A stretch of 64,000 bases of DNA. It comes from Pseudomonas sp. CFBP13508. GTDB taxonomy: Bacteria; Pseudomonadota; Gammaproteobacteria; Pseudomonadales; Pseudomonadaceae. The stretch is taken from positions 124,001 through 188,000 of the forward strand of contig NZ_QFZZ01000010.1 of assembly GCF_005233515.1 (NCBI RefSeq), given 5' to 3'. Below, piece by piece: positions 1 to 7,830 of this stretch. Numbering within the stretch: position 1 is the first letter of the stretch; each line of letters starts with the position of its first letter. A program made the position numbers and the translations under genes. The notes under the pieces are model-generated. The model was given only the letters and a program-made list of their open reading frames with translations, made no database searches and was not told the origin of the DNA.

Positions 1-318
1 TTTGCTGAATTCATCAAGGCTCGACAGGCTTGGCTGCACGGTGTCGGCCAGCGTCGGGGGCAGCTCACCCAGTTGCTTGTGCACGCTGTCGATGGCCTGA
101 GCGGCACTGCTCAGGCGCAGCGCGTCACCGCTGGCGAGGTAATCCTCAACGTTGCGCGCCACTTCATTCTGAAATTGTTGGGACAGCCCCAGGTAACGCT
201 CCATCAACAGATAGGGGCGTTCGAGGGCTTTTTGCGACCACCACAGCGTGGCGCCAAGGGCCACGCAGACGGCGACCAACAGCAGAGTGTTGAGATTGGT
301 GAGCAACTTCAGGCGCAT
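1..318 (-). CDS. ctpL: methyl-accepting chemotaxis protein, N-terminal part (CtpL-like)
   Basis: This partial gene starts at an ATG at 318 on the minus strand and runs off the left edge, leaving about 106 codons. The visible N-terminus (MRLKLLTNLNTLLLVAVCVA) is a basic stretch followed by one membrane segment, then a helical, charged periplasmic region, as in chemoreceptors with a helical ligand-binding domain. It lies just upstream of gcbA on the same strand, matching the P. aeruginosa order ctpL (PA4844) - gcbA (PA4843); CtpL there is a phosphate chemoreceptor. The HAMP and signalling domains are outside the window, so a sensor kinase with a similar N-terminus cannot be excluded. The name rests on synteny and is inferred. 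Confidence 0.6.
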   Translation of the reverse strand, partial: MRLKLLTNLNTLLLVAVCVALGATLWWSQKALERPYLLMERYLGLSQQFQNEVARNVEDYLASGDALRLSSAAQAIDSVHKQLGELPPTLADTVQPSLSSLDEFSK

Positions 319-369
319 GACGGCTACCAACGGCAGAAATGGTAAGCGCCTGAATTTATTGCTGTTCTA

Positions 370-2040
370 TTACAGGGTTATGACCGAATCAGTGGATTCC
401 GATGAAAAAGTGGCACTTTGCTTTGACTGCCGCGCGGTCTGCACCCGATTGCGTCCGGCACCCTTGGCGCGGTACAGCGCCTCGTCGGCCTGGCTAGCCA
501 TCATCAGGCTGTCGGAGTCATCGCACATTTCCACCACGCCGGCGCTGAACGTGCACCACAGGTCCTGCGGCTGCGCAGGGTAATGAATCTCGGCAAAGCG
601 CTGACGAATTTCGTCGAGGACTTTGTGCGCGGCGTCGATATCGGTATCGGGCATGACGATGGCGAATTCTTCGCCGCCGTAACGGCCAATGAAATCGGTC
701 TTGCGCAAACGCTGTTTGAGAAACAGCGCCAGGCTCTTGATCACCCGGTCGCCCATCGGGTGGCCGTGGCTGTCGTTGACCCGTTTGAAGTGATCGATGT
801 CGAGCATGGCAAAGCTCAGCGGCTTGTTCTCGCGGCGCGCACGGAACGAGCAATCTTCGAGCAATTGCAGGATGTGCGTGTGGTTGTACAGGCCGGTAAG
901 ACTGTCGCGGACCATCCGCGCTTTCAGATTGCGCGCCCGAGCGGCGCGATTGCGCACGGTGGTGATCAGGTGCCGCGGCTTGATCGGCTTGGTCAAGAAG
1001 TCATCGCCGCCCTCGCTCATCGCATCGAGCTGTTTGTCCAGATCGTCCTCGGCCGACAGGTAAATGATCGGCACGCTGACGTAGCGGTCGTTGTGGCGGA
1101 TGACTTTGGCCAGCTCGGTGCCGGTGCAGGCCGGCATGTACATGTCGAGGATGATCAGGTCCGGCTGGAAATCCGCCAGCTCGGCCATTGCCTGAATCGG
1201 TTCGATCAGGGTGCGGGTGACAATCCCGGCGCTGTTGAGCAGGCGCTCGGTGTGCAAGGCCTGGGCGCGCGAGTCGTCGATGATCAGCACTTTATAAGGC
1301 TCGTACTGGGCGACGCAGGTCAGCACTTCGATTTTTTCCAGCAGGCTCGAGGCTTCGAGCGTGCCGGTGAGGAATTCCTGGCCACCGGCGCGCACGGCGG
1401 CGAGGCGGGTCGGGGTGTCGGTTTCGTGCAGGCTGAAGAACAGCAGCGGCAGGGGTTCTTCGAGGCCGACCTGAGCTTCGGCGGCGAGTTTCAGGCCGAT
1501 GCCGGGGCCACTGAAATCCACGTCCATGACAATCGCCGCGGGCAAGCGCTCGACCATCGACGAGCGAAACGCCGCGACACTGTCCAGCGCCTGCGCGCTC
1601 AAACCGAAAAATTCCAGCTGCTTGGCCAGGCGCTCGGCGCGGTCGTGATCCTGCAGCATCACGTAGATCGGCTTGCGCAGCGGCGGCAGGAAGGTCTGAT
1701 CGAGTTGGTCACCATGGCGCAGGCCAGTGCGTGACAGACGCTGCATCAAACGATTGAGATCGGTGATCAGGCCGCTGCTGAGGCGCCCACGGTTGGCATC
1801 CACCGCTTGCAGCGACTGGCTGATGTGATGCGCCAACTGAGTGTGTTCCGGCTGTTCGAAGCGCTCGGCAAAACGCAGCAGGCGCAGATTCGCCTCGCTC
1901 AGCTCGGCGAGATCGACGGAGGACCACTCACTGCGTTGCAGGCGCTGCCATATCTCAAGAATCTGACGTGCCTGATGAATTACCCGCTGGGCAAAGTGGT
2001 GCTTGAGACGCTCACGGCTGGGGTCTTCTGGCTCGGTCAT
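370..2040 (-). CDS. gcbA: diguanylate cyclase with two receiver domains (GcbA)
   Basis: The 556-residue protein should make cyclic di-GMP in the cytoplasm. Domains in order: a helical N-terminal region (about 1-115), a first receiver-like domain (about 125-235), a second receiver (about 249-365) and a GGDEF domain (about 375-540). The second receiver has the acidic pair at its start, phospho-acceptor D299 and K351. The first keeps an Asp at 173 but has FLTGT where the conserved Lys should be, so it is probably degenerate. The cyclase signature is GGEEF at 455-459, with an RKTD inhibitory site (446-449) five residues before it, so product feedback is expected. Length, architecture and neighbours match P. 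fluorescens/P. aeruginosa GcbA, known to promote early attachment. Confidence 0.85.
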   Translation of the reverse strand: MTEPEDPSRERLKHHFAQRVIHQARQILEIWQRLQRSEWSSVDLAELSEANLRLLRFAERFEQPEHTQLAHHISQSLQAVDANRGRLSSGLITDLNRLMQRLSRTGLRHGDQLDQTFLPPLRKPIYVMLQDHDRAERLAKQLEFFGLSAQALDSVAAFRSSMVERLPAAIVMDVDFSGPGIGLKLAAEAQVGLEEPLPLLFFSLHETDTPTRLAAVRAGGQEFLTGTLEASSLLEKIEVLTCVAQYEPYKVLIIDDSRAQALHTERLLNSAGIVTRTLIEPIQAMAELADFQPDLIILDMYMPACTGTELAKVIRHNDRYVSVPIIYLSAEDDLDKQLDAMSEGGDDFLTKPIKPRHLITTVRNRAARARNLKARMVRDSLTGLYNHTHILQLLEDCSFRARRENKPLSFAMLDIDHFKRVNDSHGHPMGDRVIKSLALFLKQRLRKTDFIGRYGGEEFAIVMPDTDIDAAHKVLDEIRQRFAEIHYPAQPQDLWCTFSAGVVEMCDDSDSLMMASQADEALYRAKGAGRNRVQTARQSKQSATFSSESTDSVITL

Positions 2041-2364
2041 ATCCTGACTACTAGTTAGGGTGCATGCTGAGATCGACTGGTGGCTCTATGCTAGCACCTC
2101 TTTTCCCTTAGACGAGTGTCGTACGTCAATAATCTGCTGGACGACACGATTCAGTTTCTGACCGGGTGGTTTTGTTTTTGTATCCGATTTTGGCCAAGTG
2201 CCCGCATGCTGGGGTTTTGCGAGCAATCCTGCCAGCGCTGTCGACATTTCACCCGCCTTGATGGGCGGCGTCTGACAGCGCTTTCTGATTTTTCTTCTGC
2301 GCGCTTTCACCGGCCCGGTTGGCTGGTACGGTTCAGGGATTCCCCTAGTTGCCGTCCATCCGCC
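2041..2364. other. intergenic stretch with an orphan two-tier hairpin
   Basis: No gene is recognised here. The stretch separates gcbA (leftward) from the decayed DUF2515-like gene (rightward). Its main feature is a nested inverted repeat: outer arms AGCGCTGTC (2234-2242) and GACAGCGCT (2274-2282) enclose CCCGCC/GGGCGG (2252-2257 and 2263-2268). It is followed on the plus strand by the T-rich run TTCTGATTTTTCTTC. The plus frame that ends in the DUF2515 fragment is open from about 2116, but the encoded residues before 2365 look non-protein-like. Confidence 0.5.
2234..2297 (+). terminator. terminator-like double hairpin with no upstream plus-strand gene
   Basis: A perfect 9-bp outer stem encloses a perfect 6-bp inner stem, and a T-rich tail follows on the plus strand only. 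This looks like an intrinsic terminator or attenuator, yet nothing annotated is transcribed rightward into it. It may end a short RNA or attenuate the decayed gene downstream. Confidence 0.45.
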
Positions 2365-3110
2365 ATGAGCCAATGTTTCACCGAACTCGGCAGTGATGCC
2401 CAGCGCCTCAATCACAACATCACGCCCATCGACGACTGCGCCTGCGGCGAAGAGTTGTTGTATGGCGAGCGGGTGCAAGTGACAGAGGTGCCAGTGCTGA
2501 CCTGCACTGGTCTATGGCGTATCTATCAGCGCGAAGCCGAAAATATCGTTGCGCCAGACGGCGTTCTGATTGCCGATCCTGTGGAGCGTAATCAGGTAAT
2601 TAATGCGGCCTATGCCCGATTGTGGTTGCAGGATTCTCGTTTTCAATGGGCAGGTTTAGCGGCGTTTGCCTCAAAACAGGTCGGTTGTGGATTGCTGCAT
2701 GCTTCAAACACTGTCGATCTCATAGGGCAGCAGCGGGACCGCTCGAAGGGCTGGACCAGCTGCGCGCAGGCTTGATGATCAATCTGGACAGCGAAGTCCT
2801 GGCGCATATCAAACAGGGTGAATGGTGCCTGATCAAAGCCGAAGCCGACTACGGCTACTGGCAGGGCGCCGAAGCGGTGTTCCAACAGGCCGTGCTCGAG
2901 CTGATGAACAATCCTCCCGACCAGCCCACCCGCACCGCGCGAATCTTTCGTCTGGTCGACAGCGTGACCGGCGAGCCTTTGCCTGCGCAGGCCTACATCG
3001 CCACGATCGATGGAATACCCAGTCAGCGTCGAACTGACGCCCAAGGCATTGCACATCTGTTTACCGACGACCAAGTGCGGCAGCTTTCGCTGCGCATCTT
3101 CAACGTCTGA
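2365..3110 (+). pseudogene. decayed DUF2515-like gene (frame change near 2730)
   Basis: Two adjoining coding-quality segments lie in different frames. The first (ATG at 2365 to a stop at about 2775) contains FQWAGLAAFASKQVGCGLLH, which I recognise as typical of Pseudomonas DUF2515 proteins, often found near type VI secretion genes. The second, in another frame from about 2732 to 3110, reads LEGLDQLRAGLMINLDSE and ends in RIFRLVDSVTGEPLPAQAYI, resembling the C-terminal tails of T6SS-associated proteins. The junction falls where the first frame loses similarity to real protein, so a frameshift plus internal deletion of a longer gene is the simplest reading. The total is far shorter than full DUF2515 proteins. 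Function is unknown, and a sequencing error cannot be excluded. Confidence 0.5.
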
Positions 3111-3248
3111 AACCTGCGTCTATCCTTTCGTTCGCGACGTCCTTCGCTTGTTTTGCGCCAGTGCCGCGATAGCGGGTGCCCGGCCTTGGCACGTTGTTGT
3201 ATGGTTGTGGTCGAACCGTTGAACCCAAGTGATTGAAAGGATATCGCC

Positions 3249-4316
3249 ATGCTGGACTGGAAAAACCGCGCGGGCAGCGCGCCTGAACGTGCCGCCGAGC
3301 CCAAGTCGGCCACTCGCAGCTATGTCGGCGGGCTGCTGTTCAGCCGGGCGCTGGCCACAGTGGTCGGTCTGTATTTGCTGGTCACCATCGCGCTGGGCTG
3401 GTACTGGAGCCAGGAACCGGAGCTGTTTCCGGTGGCGCAGAACGCCCAGGTCGCTGCCGAGAAAGAAGGCAAGCAAATGGTGGTCGGCTACACCACGGTC
3501 GAAACCCTGAAGACCGTTGCCGGCACCTTGCTCAACAAGCCGGGCGGTTACATTTCCAATGATCGTTTCCCGCCGGGCCTGTGGATGGACAACACGCCGA
3601 GCTGGGAATACGGCGTGCTGGTGCAGGTGCGTGACCTGACCCGCGCCCTGCGCAAGGATTTCGCCCGTTCGCAATCGCAGTCCGCCGAAGACGCCGATCT
3701 GGCCAAGGCCGAACCGCGCTTCAACTTCGACAACAAGAGCTGGGTGCTGCCGTCCAGCGAGTCGGAATACCAGGAAGGCATCAACTCCCTGAGCCGCTAT
3801 CAGTCGCGCTTGTCTGATCCGAATCAGAAAAACGCGCTGTTCTACGCGCGCGCCGACAACCTCAACAACTGGCTGGGCGATGTCGGCACCCGTCTCGGTT
3901 CGCTGTCGCAACGCCTGTCGGCCAGTGTCGGTCGGGTCAAGCTCAATACTGCGCTGAAGACCGAAGTTCCGGCGGTCGGCGAAGTGCCGCAGGTTGACGA
4001 AGAAGTCGTGGAAACCCCGTGGATGCAGATCGACAACGTGTTCTACGAAGCGCGCGGTCAGGCCTGGGCGCTGTCGCATCTGCTGCGCGCCATCGAAGTC
4101 GACTTCGCCGATGTGCTGGCGAAGAAGAACGCCACCGTCAGCGTGCGCCAGATCATCCGTGAACTGGAGGCTTCGCAAGAGCCGGTGTGGAGCCCGATGA
4201 TCCTCAATGGCAGCGGTTTCGGCGTATTGGCCAACCACTCGCTGGTCATGGCCAACTACATTTCCCGGGCCAACGCTGCGGTGATCGACTTGCGTCAACT
4301 GCTCAATCAGGGCTGA
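3249..4316 (+). CDS. DUF2333 family inner-membrane protein
   Basis: The protein has 355 residues, with a charged N-terminus, one membrane segment at about residues 30-52 (FSRALATVVGLYLLVTIALG) and a long, mostly helical, periplasm-facing domain. The start at 3249 follows an AAGGA ribosome site (TGAAAGGATATCGCC). I recognise it as DUF2333 (P. aeruginosa PA4842 by synteny); no biochemical role is known. The NUDIX gene begins three bases after its stop, so the two are probably co-transcribed. The motifs WEYGVLVQVRDLTRALR and SRYQSRLSD are typical of the family. It is intact, and its length is as usual for the family. Confidence 0.85.
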   Translation: MLDWKNRAGSAPERAAEPKSATRSYVGGLLFSRALATVVGLYLLVTIALGWYWSQEPELFPVAQNAQVAAEKEGKQMVVGYTTVETLKTVAGTLLNKPGGYISNDRFPPGLWMDNTPSWEYGVLVQVRDLTRALRKDFARSQSQSAEDADLAKAEPRFNFDNKSWVLPSSESEYQEGINSLSRYQSRLSDPNQKNALFYARADNLNNWLGDVGTRLGSLSQRLSASVGRVKLNTALKTEVPAVGEVPQVDEEVVETPWMQIDNVFYEARGQAWALSHLLRAIEVDFADVLAKKNATVSVRQIIRELEASQEPVWSPMILNGSGFGVLANHSLVMANYISRANAAVIDLRQLLNQG

Positions 4317-4319
4317 TAC

Positions 4320-4877
4320 GTGAGCCAGAGTACAAGAGAGGCGGCCCATCGCGCCGCCTCGGACGCCGAACAGATCGCCTGGGTCGACGAGCAGGACAAC
4401 CTGCTCGGCGCGCTGGTGCGCTCCGATTTGCGCGAGCGCGGGCTGATTGGCCGTGGCACCTACATCATGCTGTTCAATTCCGCCGGTGAGCTGTGCGTGC
4501 ACCGGCGCACGTTGAGCAAGGCGATTTACCCCGGTTACTGGGATGTTGCCGCAGGCGGCATGGTCCAGGCTGACGAAAGCTACGCCGAGTCGGCGGCGCG
4601 CGAGCTTGCGGAAGAGTTGGGCGTCAGCGGCGTCGAACTCACCGCTCACGATCACTTCTACTTCGAAGACACCGGCAACCGCCTGTGGTGTTCGGCGTTT
4701 TCCGCCGTGTGGGACGGGCCGCTGAAACTGCAGCCGGAAGAAGTCCTCGAAGCGCGATTCATCCCCGTCGAACAGGTCATGCGCGAAATCAGCGAAAAGC
4801 CTTATTGCCCGGACTCTCTGGCCGCGCTGAAGCGCTATCTCAAGGCGCAGCAAAGCGACGTCGCAAAGAACACATGA
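4320..4877 (+). CDS. NUDIX hydrolase (YfcD-like)
   Basis: The 185-residue protein contains a perfect Nudix box, G-x5-E-x7-REUxEExGU, beginning GGMVQADES and ending RELAEELGV (about residues 78-101). This binds metal and cleaves a nucleoside-diphosphate linkage. The rest (RGTYIMLFNSAGELCVHRRT, YPGYWDVAAGG) fits the YfcD/IPP-isomerase-like subgroup, whose physiological substrate is unsettled. The start is a GTG at 4320, nearly touching the DUF2333 stop at 4316, which suggests translational coupling. The order DUF2333-NUDIX-Sui1-speA matches P. aeruginosa. Family assignment is firm; substrate is not. Confidence 0.88.
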   Translation: MSQSTREAAHRAASDAEQIAWVDEQDNLLGALVRSDLRERGLIGRGTYIMLFNSAGELCVHRRTLSKAIYPGYWDVAAGGMVQADESYAESAARELAEELGVSGVELTAHDHFYFEDTGNRLWCSAFSAVWDGPLKLQPEEVLEARFIPVEQVMREISEKPYCPDSLAALKRYLKAQQSDVAKNT

Positions 4878-4895
4878 ATTGGCGCCGATTGGCAC

Positions 4896-4924
4896 TTAGC
4901 AATCGCGATTTTTGCCGTTACACT
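4896..4924 (+). promoter_or_regulatory. candidate sigma-70 promoter for the Sui1-like gene
   Basis: TTAGCA and TACACT are separated by exactly 17 bases in the 214-bp gap before the Sui1-like gene. This is a reasonable housekeeping promoter by eye, with no experimental support. Confidence 0.35.
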
Positions 4925-5091
4925 GCGCGACCTTTTCAAACTGCACCGGATAGCTTGAGGTTGGCCTGCAGATTCAGTCCAGCGTTCAAAGTTTCCGATG
5001 CAGTAGCGCTGCCCCTGCCTGAGTGGGGCTTCGCGGTCGCTGACCTTGCCCAAGGTTGCGATCAGTCTTTGTCCTCCCGAGAGGATTGCCG

Positions 5092-5463
5092 GTGGCCAAG
5101 AAAGCCGCATCCTTCGCCGCCCTGGGCGGCCTGGTATTTTCTACCGACGCAGGTCGTCATTGCCCGGAATGCAGCAAACCGGTAGACGCCTGTATCTGCA
5201 AACAAACCGTGATCCCGGCCGGTGACGGCATTGCCCGCGTGCGTCGCGAAAGCAAAGGGCGTGGCGGCAAGACGGTGACCACCATCACCGGCGTGCCCCT
5301 GGCCGAAGACGCGCTCAAGGAGCTGGCGACGACGTTGAAGAAACGTTGTGGCACCGGCGGGGCGTTGAAGGACGGCATCATCGAAATCCAGGGCGATCAC
5401 GTCGAGCTACTCTTGGCAGAGCTGGTCAAGCACGGTTTCAAAGCGAAGAAGTCCGGCGGCTAG
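5092..5463 (+). CDS. yciH: Sui1/YciH family translation factor
   Basis: This is a 123-residue homologue of eukaryotic eIF1, of the bacterial YciH class, thought to influence start-codon selection on the ribosome. I chose the GTG at 5092 (VAKKAASFAALGG) because an AGAGGA ribosome site lies about eight bases upstream and the length equals the usual Pseudomonas length. The N-terminal segment has two Cys-x2-Cys-like elements (CPECSKP and CICK), and the C-terminal half carries the Sui1 core (RGGKTVTTITGVPL, followed by IEIQGDH). It lies between the NUDIX gene and speA, as in P. aeruginosa. The family call is firm. Confidence 0.9.
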   Translation: MAKKAASFAALGGLVFSTDAGRHCPECSKPVDACICKQTVIPAGDGIARVRRESKGRGGKTVTTITGVPLAEDALKELATTLKKRCGTGGALKDGIIEIQGDHVELLLAELVKHGFKAKKSGG

Positions 5464-5465
5464 CA

Positions 5466-5547
5466 GCCTCTGTGAAACCCTCCGGCGGCTTGATCCGGCT
5501 TCGAGTGTTCTCGGATCCGGCGTCGTCGCCATGGTTTTCACAGAGCC
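5466..5547. repeat. long inverted repeat between yciH and speA
   Basis: The arms CTCTGTGAAA (5468-5477) and TTTCACAGAG (5536-5545) are perfect complements and extend through flanking GCC/GGC and ACC/GGT bases. The loop holds two GATCCGG copies. It could be a REP-like element or part of the speA leader. Confidence 0.5.
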
Positions 5548-5577
5548 TGTTCATGACCGGTTTCTAAACTCCACGCA

Positions 5578-5620
5578 GTCAGTGCGGTCTACCGCCGCAC
5601 TGACGAACCGTCATTTTCAT
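5578..5620 (+). terminator. hairpin, probable yciH terminator
   Basis: Perfect 10-bp arms GTCAGTGCGG (5578-5587) and CCGCACTGAC (5595-5604) enclose a 7-base loop. A T-rich but interrupted tract (ATTTTCATTCTTT) follows. It may end yciH transcription or act in the speA leader. Confidence 0.5.
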
Positions 5621-5683
5621 TCTTTAGACTGCGCCGGCCTGCACTTCAGGCGACGCACTCTGACTTCTTTATAGGGGACTTCG

Positions 5684-7597
5684 ATGTCCGTACGACGCAC
5701 ACGTAAAGACGATGGCAGCCAATGGACAGTTGCGGACAGCCGCAGCGTTTACGGGATTCGCCATTGGGGGGCCGGGTATTTCGCGATCAATGAAGCCGGT
5801 CGCGTCGAAGTACGTCCGAACGGCCCGAGCAGCTCGCCCATCGACCTGTTCGAACAAGTCGACCAACTGCGCAAGAGCGGTTTGTCCTTGCCGCTGCTGG
5901 TACGTTTCCCCGACATCCTGCAAGACCGTGTCCGTCAGTTGACCGGCGCTTTCGATTCCAACATCGAGCGCCTGGAATACCAGAGCAAGTACACCGCGCT
6001 GTACCCGATCAAGGTCAACCAGCAGGAAGCGGTGATCGAGAACATCATCGCCACCCAGAACGTCTCCATCGGTCTGGAGGCCGGCTCCAAGCCTGAGCTG
6101 CTGGCCGTGCTGGCGCTGGCGCCGAAGGGCGGCACCATCGTCTGCAACGGTTACAAGGACCGCGAATTCATCCGTTTGGCGCTGATGGGCCAGAAGCTCG
6201 GCCACAACGTGTTCATCGTCATCGAGAAAGAATCCGAAGTCGGCCTGGTGATCGAAGAAGCCGCCTCGCTGAAGGTCAAGCCGCAGGTGGGTCTGCGCGT
6301 GCGCCTGTCGTCGCTGGCCTCGTCGAAATGGGCGGACACCGGTGGCGAGAAGTCCAAATTCGGTCTGTCGGCGGCGCAACTGCTGTCGGTGGTCGAGCGC
6401 TTCCGTGGCGCCGGTCTGGATCAGGGTATCCGCCTGCTGCACTTCCACATGGGTTCGCAGATCGCCAACCTGGCTGACTACCAGCACGGCTTCAAGGAAG
6501 CGATCCGTTACTACGGCGAATTGCGCAACCTCGGTCTGCCGGTCGATCACATCGACGTCGGCGGCGGCCTCGGTGTCGACTACGACGGCACCCACTCGCG
6601 CAACGCCAGTTCGATCAACTACGACATGGACGATTACGCCGGTGTCGTGGTCGGCATGCTCAAGGAATTCTGCGACGCGCAGAGCCTGCCGCATCCGCAC
6701 ATCTTCTCCGAAAGCGGCCGTTCGCTGACCGCGCACCACGCAATGCTGGTGGTGCAGGTCACCGACGTCGAGAAACACAACGACGAAATTCCGCTGATCG
6801 AGAACAAGGAAAGCCTGCCGGAAACCGTGCAGTGGCTGGTCGATCTGCTCGGCCCGACCGACATCGAAATGGTCACCGAAACCTACTGGCGCGCCACCCA
6901 CTACATGAGCGACGTCGCCGCGCAGTACGCCGACGGCAAGCTGACCCTGGCGGAAAAAGCCCTGGCCGAGCAATGCTACTTCGCCGTGTGCCGTCGCCTG
7001 CACAACTCGCTGAAGGCGCGTCAGCGTTCGCACCGCCAGGTGCTCGACGAACTCAACGACAAGCTGGCCGACAAGTACATCTGCAACTTCTCGGTATTCC
7101 AGAGCCTGCCGGACACCTGGGCGATCGATCAGGTGTTGCCGATCATCCCGCTGCATCGCCTCGACGAAGAGCCGCTGCGCCGCGCGGTGCTGCAGGATCT
7201 GACCTGCGACTCCGACGGCAAGATCAACCAGTACGTCGACGAGCAGAGCATCGAAACCAGCCTGCCGGTGCACGCGTTGAATGAAGGCGAAGATTACCTG
7301 CTGGGCGTGTTCCTGGTCGGCGCCTATCAGGAAATCCTCGGCGACATGCACAACCTGTTCGGTGACACCGACTCGGTGAACATCTACCAGAACGCCGATG
7401 GCAGCGTGTACCACGCCGGTATTGAGACCCACGACACCATCGAAGACATGCTGCGTTATGTGCACTTGTCGCCGGAAGAACTGATGACCCACTACCGCGA
7501 CAAGTGCGCCAGTGCCCGCATCAGTGCCAGCGAGCGCACGCAGTTCCTCGATGCCTTGCGTCTGGGCTTGACCCGCTCTTCCTATCTGTCTTCCTGA
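5684..7597 (+). CDS. speA: biosynthetic arginine decarboxylase
   Basis: The 637-residue PLP enzyme decarboxylates arginine to agmatine, the first step of putrescine synthesis by the agmatine route. It is a fold-III (alanine racemase-like) decarboxylase: the PLP lysine is K110 in YPIKVNQQ, the phosphate-binding glycine loop is in DVGGGLGVDY, and SESGRSLTAHH follows. Length and motifs match SpeA along the whole protein. The start ATG at 5684 follows a GGGGACTTCG ribosome site. It is downstream of yciH as in P. aeruginosa (PA4839) and is followed by a strong terminator-like hairpin. No abnormality is seen. Confidence 0.97.
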   Translation: MSVRRTRKDDGSQWTVADSRSVYGIRHWGAGYFAINEAGRVEVRPNGPSSSPIDLFEQVDQLRKSGLSLPLLVRFPDILQDRVRQLTGAFDSNIERLEYQSKYTALYPIKVNQQEAVIENIIATQNVSIGLEAGSKPELLAVLALAPKGGTIVCNGYKDREFIRLALMGQKLGHNVFIVIEKESEVGLVIEEAASLKVKPQVGLRVRLSSLASSKWADTGGEKSKFGLSAAQLLSVVERFRGAGLDQGIRLLHFHMGSQIANLADYQHGFKEAIRYYGELRNLGLPVDHIDVGGGLGVDYDGTHSRNASSINYDMDDYAGVVVGMLKEFCDAQSLPHPHIFSESGRSLTAHHAMLVVQVTDVEKHNDEIPLIENKESLPETVQWLVDLLGPTDIEMVTETYWRATHYMSDVAAQYADGKLTLAEKALAEQCYFAVCRRLHNSLKARQRSHRQVLDELNDKLADKYICNFSVFQSLPDTWAIDQVLPIIPLHRLDEEPLRRAVLQDLTCDSDGKINQYVDEQSIETSLPVHALNEGEDYLLGVFLVGAYQEILGDMHNLFGDTDSVNIYQNADGSVYHAGIETHDTIEDMLRYVHLSPEELMTHYRDKCASARISASERTQFLDALRLGLTRSSYLSS

Positions 7598-7615
7598 GAC
7601 TCGATAGCGTTCCGG

Positions 7616-7666
7616 CCGGGTTGTCTGATTTTTTTCCGCAAGCTGTGGAAAAATCGGACAACCCGG
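7616..7666. terminator. speA terminator, long stem
   Basis: A long imperfect palindrome has outer arms CCGGGTTGTC (7616-7625) and GACAACCCGG (7657-7666). The internal T-run and A-run pair with each other (TTTTTTTCC against GGAAAAA). Because the runs are symmetric it could work in both directions. Confidence 0.7.
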
Positions 7667-7830
7667 TGGGACATCTCCTGAATTTTTCACGAAAACCTGT
7701 GCTGTCACGGTCAGCAAACTCCTCTGGTCTGCTTTTCGCGTAGGTCATTTCCTAAGTTGTACTTCGCCTCTCTACTCGGCCATGCCTCTCGGCGAGAATC
7801 CCCGGCCGCCCCTCCTGTAGAGATCCGCCC

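Noticed and set aside
2116..2364. N-terminal extension of the DUF2515-like fragment
   Set aside because: The residues are Cys/Arg/Phe-rich and not protein-like, and the region holds a terminator-like hairpin.
5669..7717. Very long open frame antisense to speA
   Set aside because: The plus-strand speA product matches its family end to end; the antisense frame is a by-product of GC-rich codon bias.
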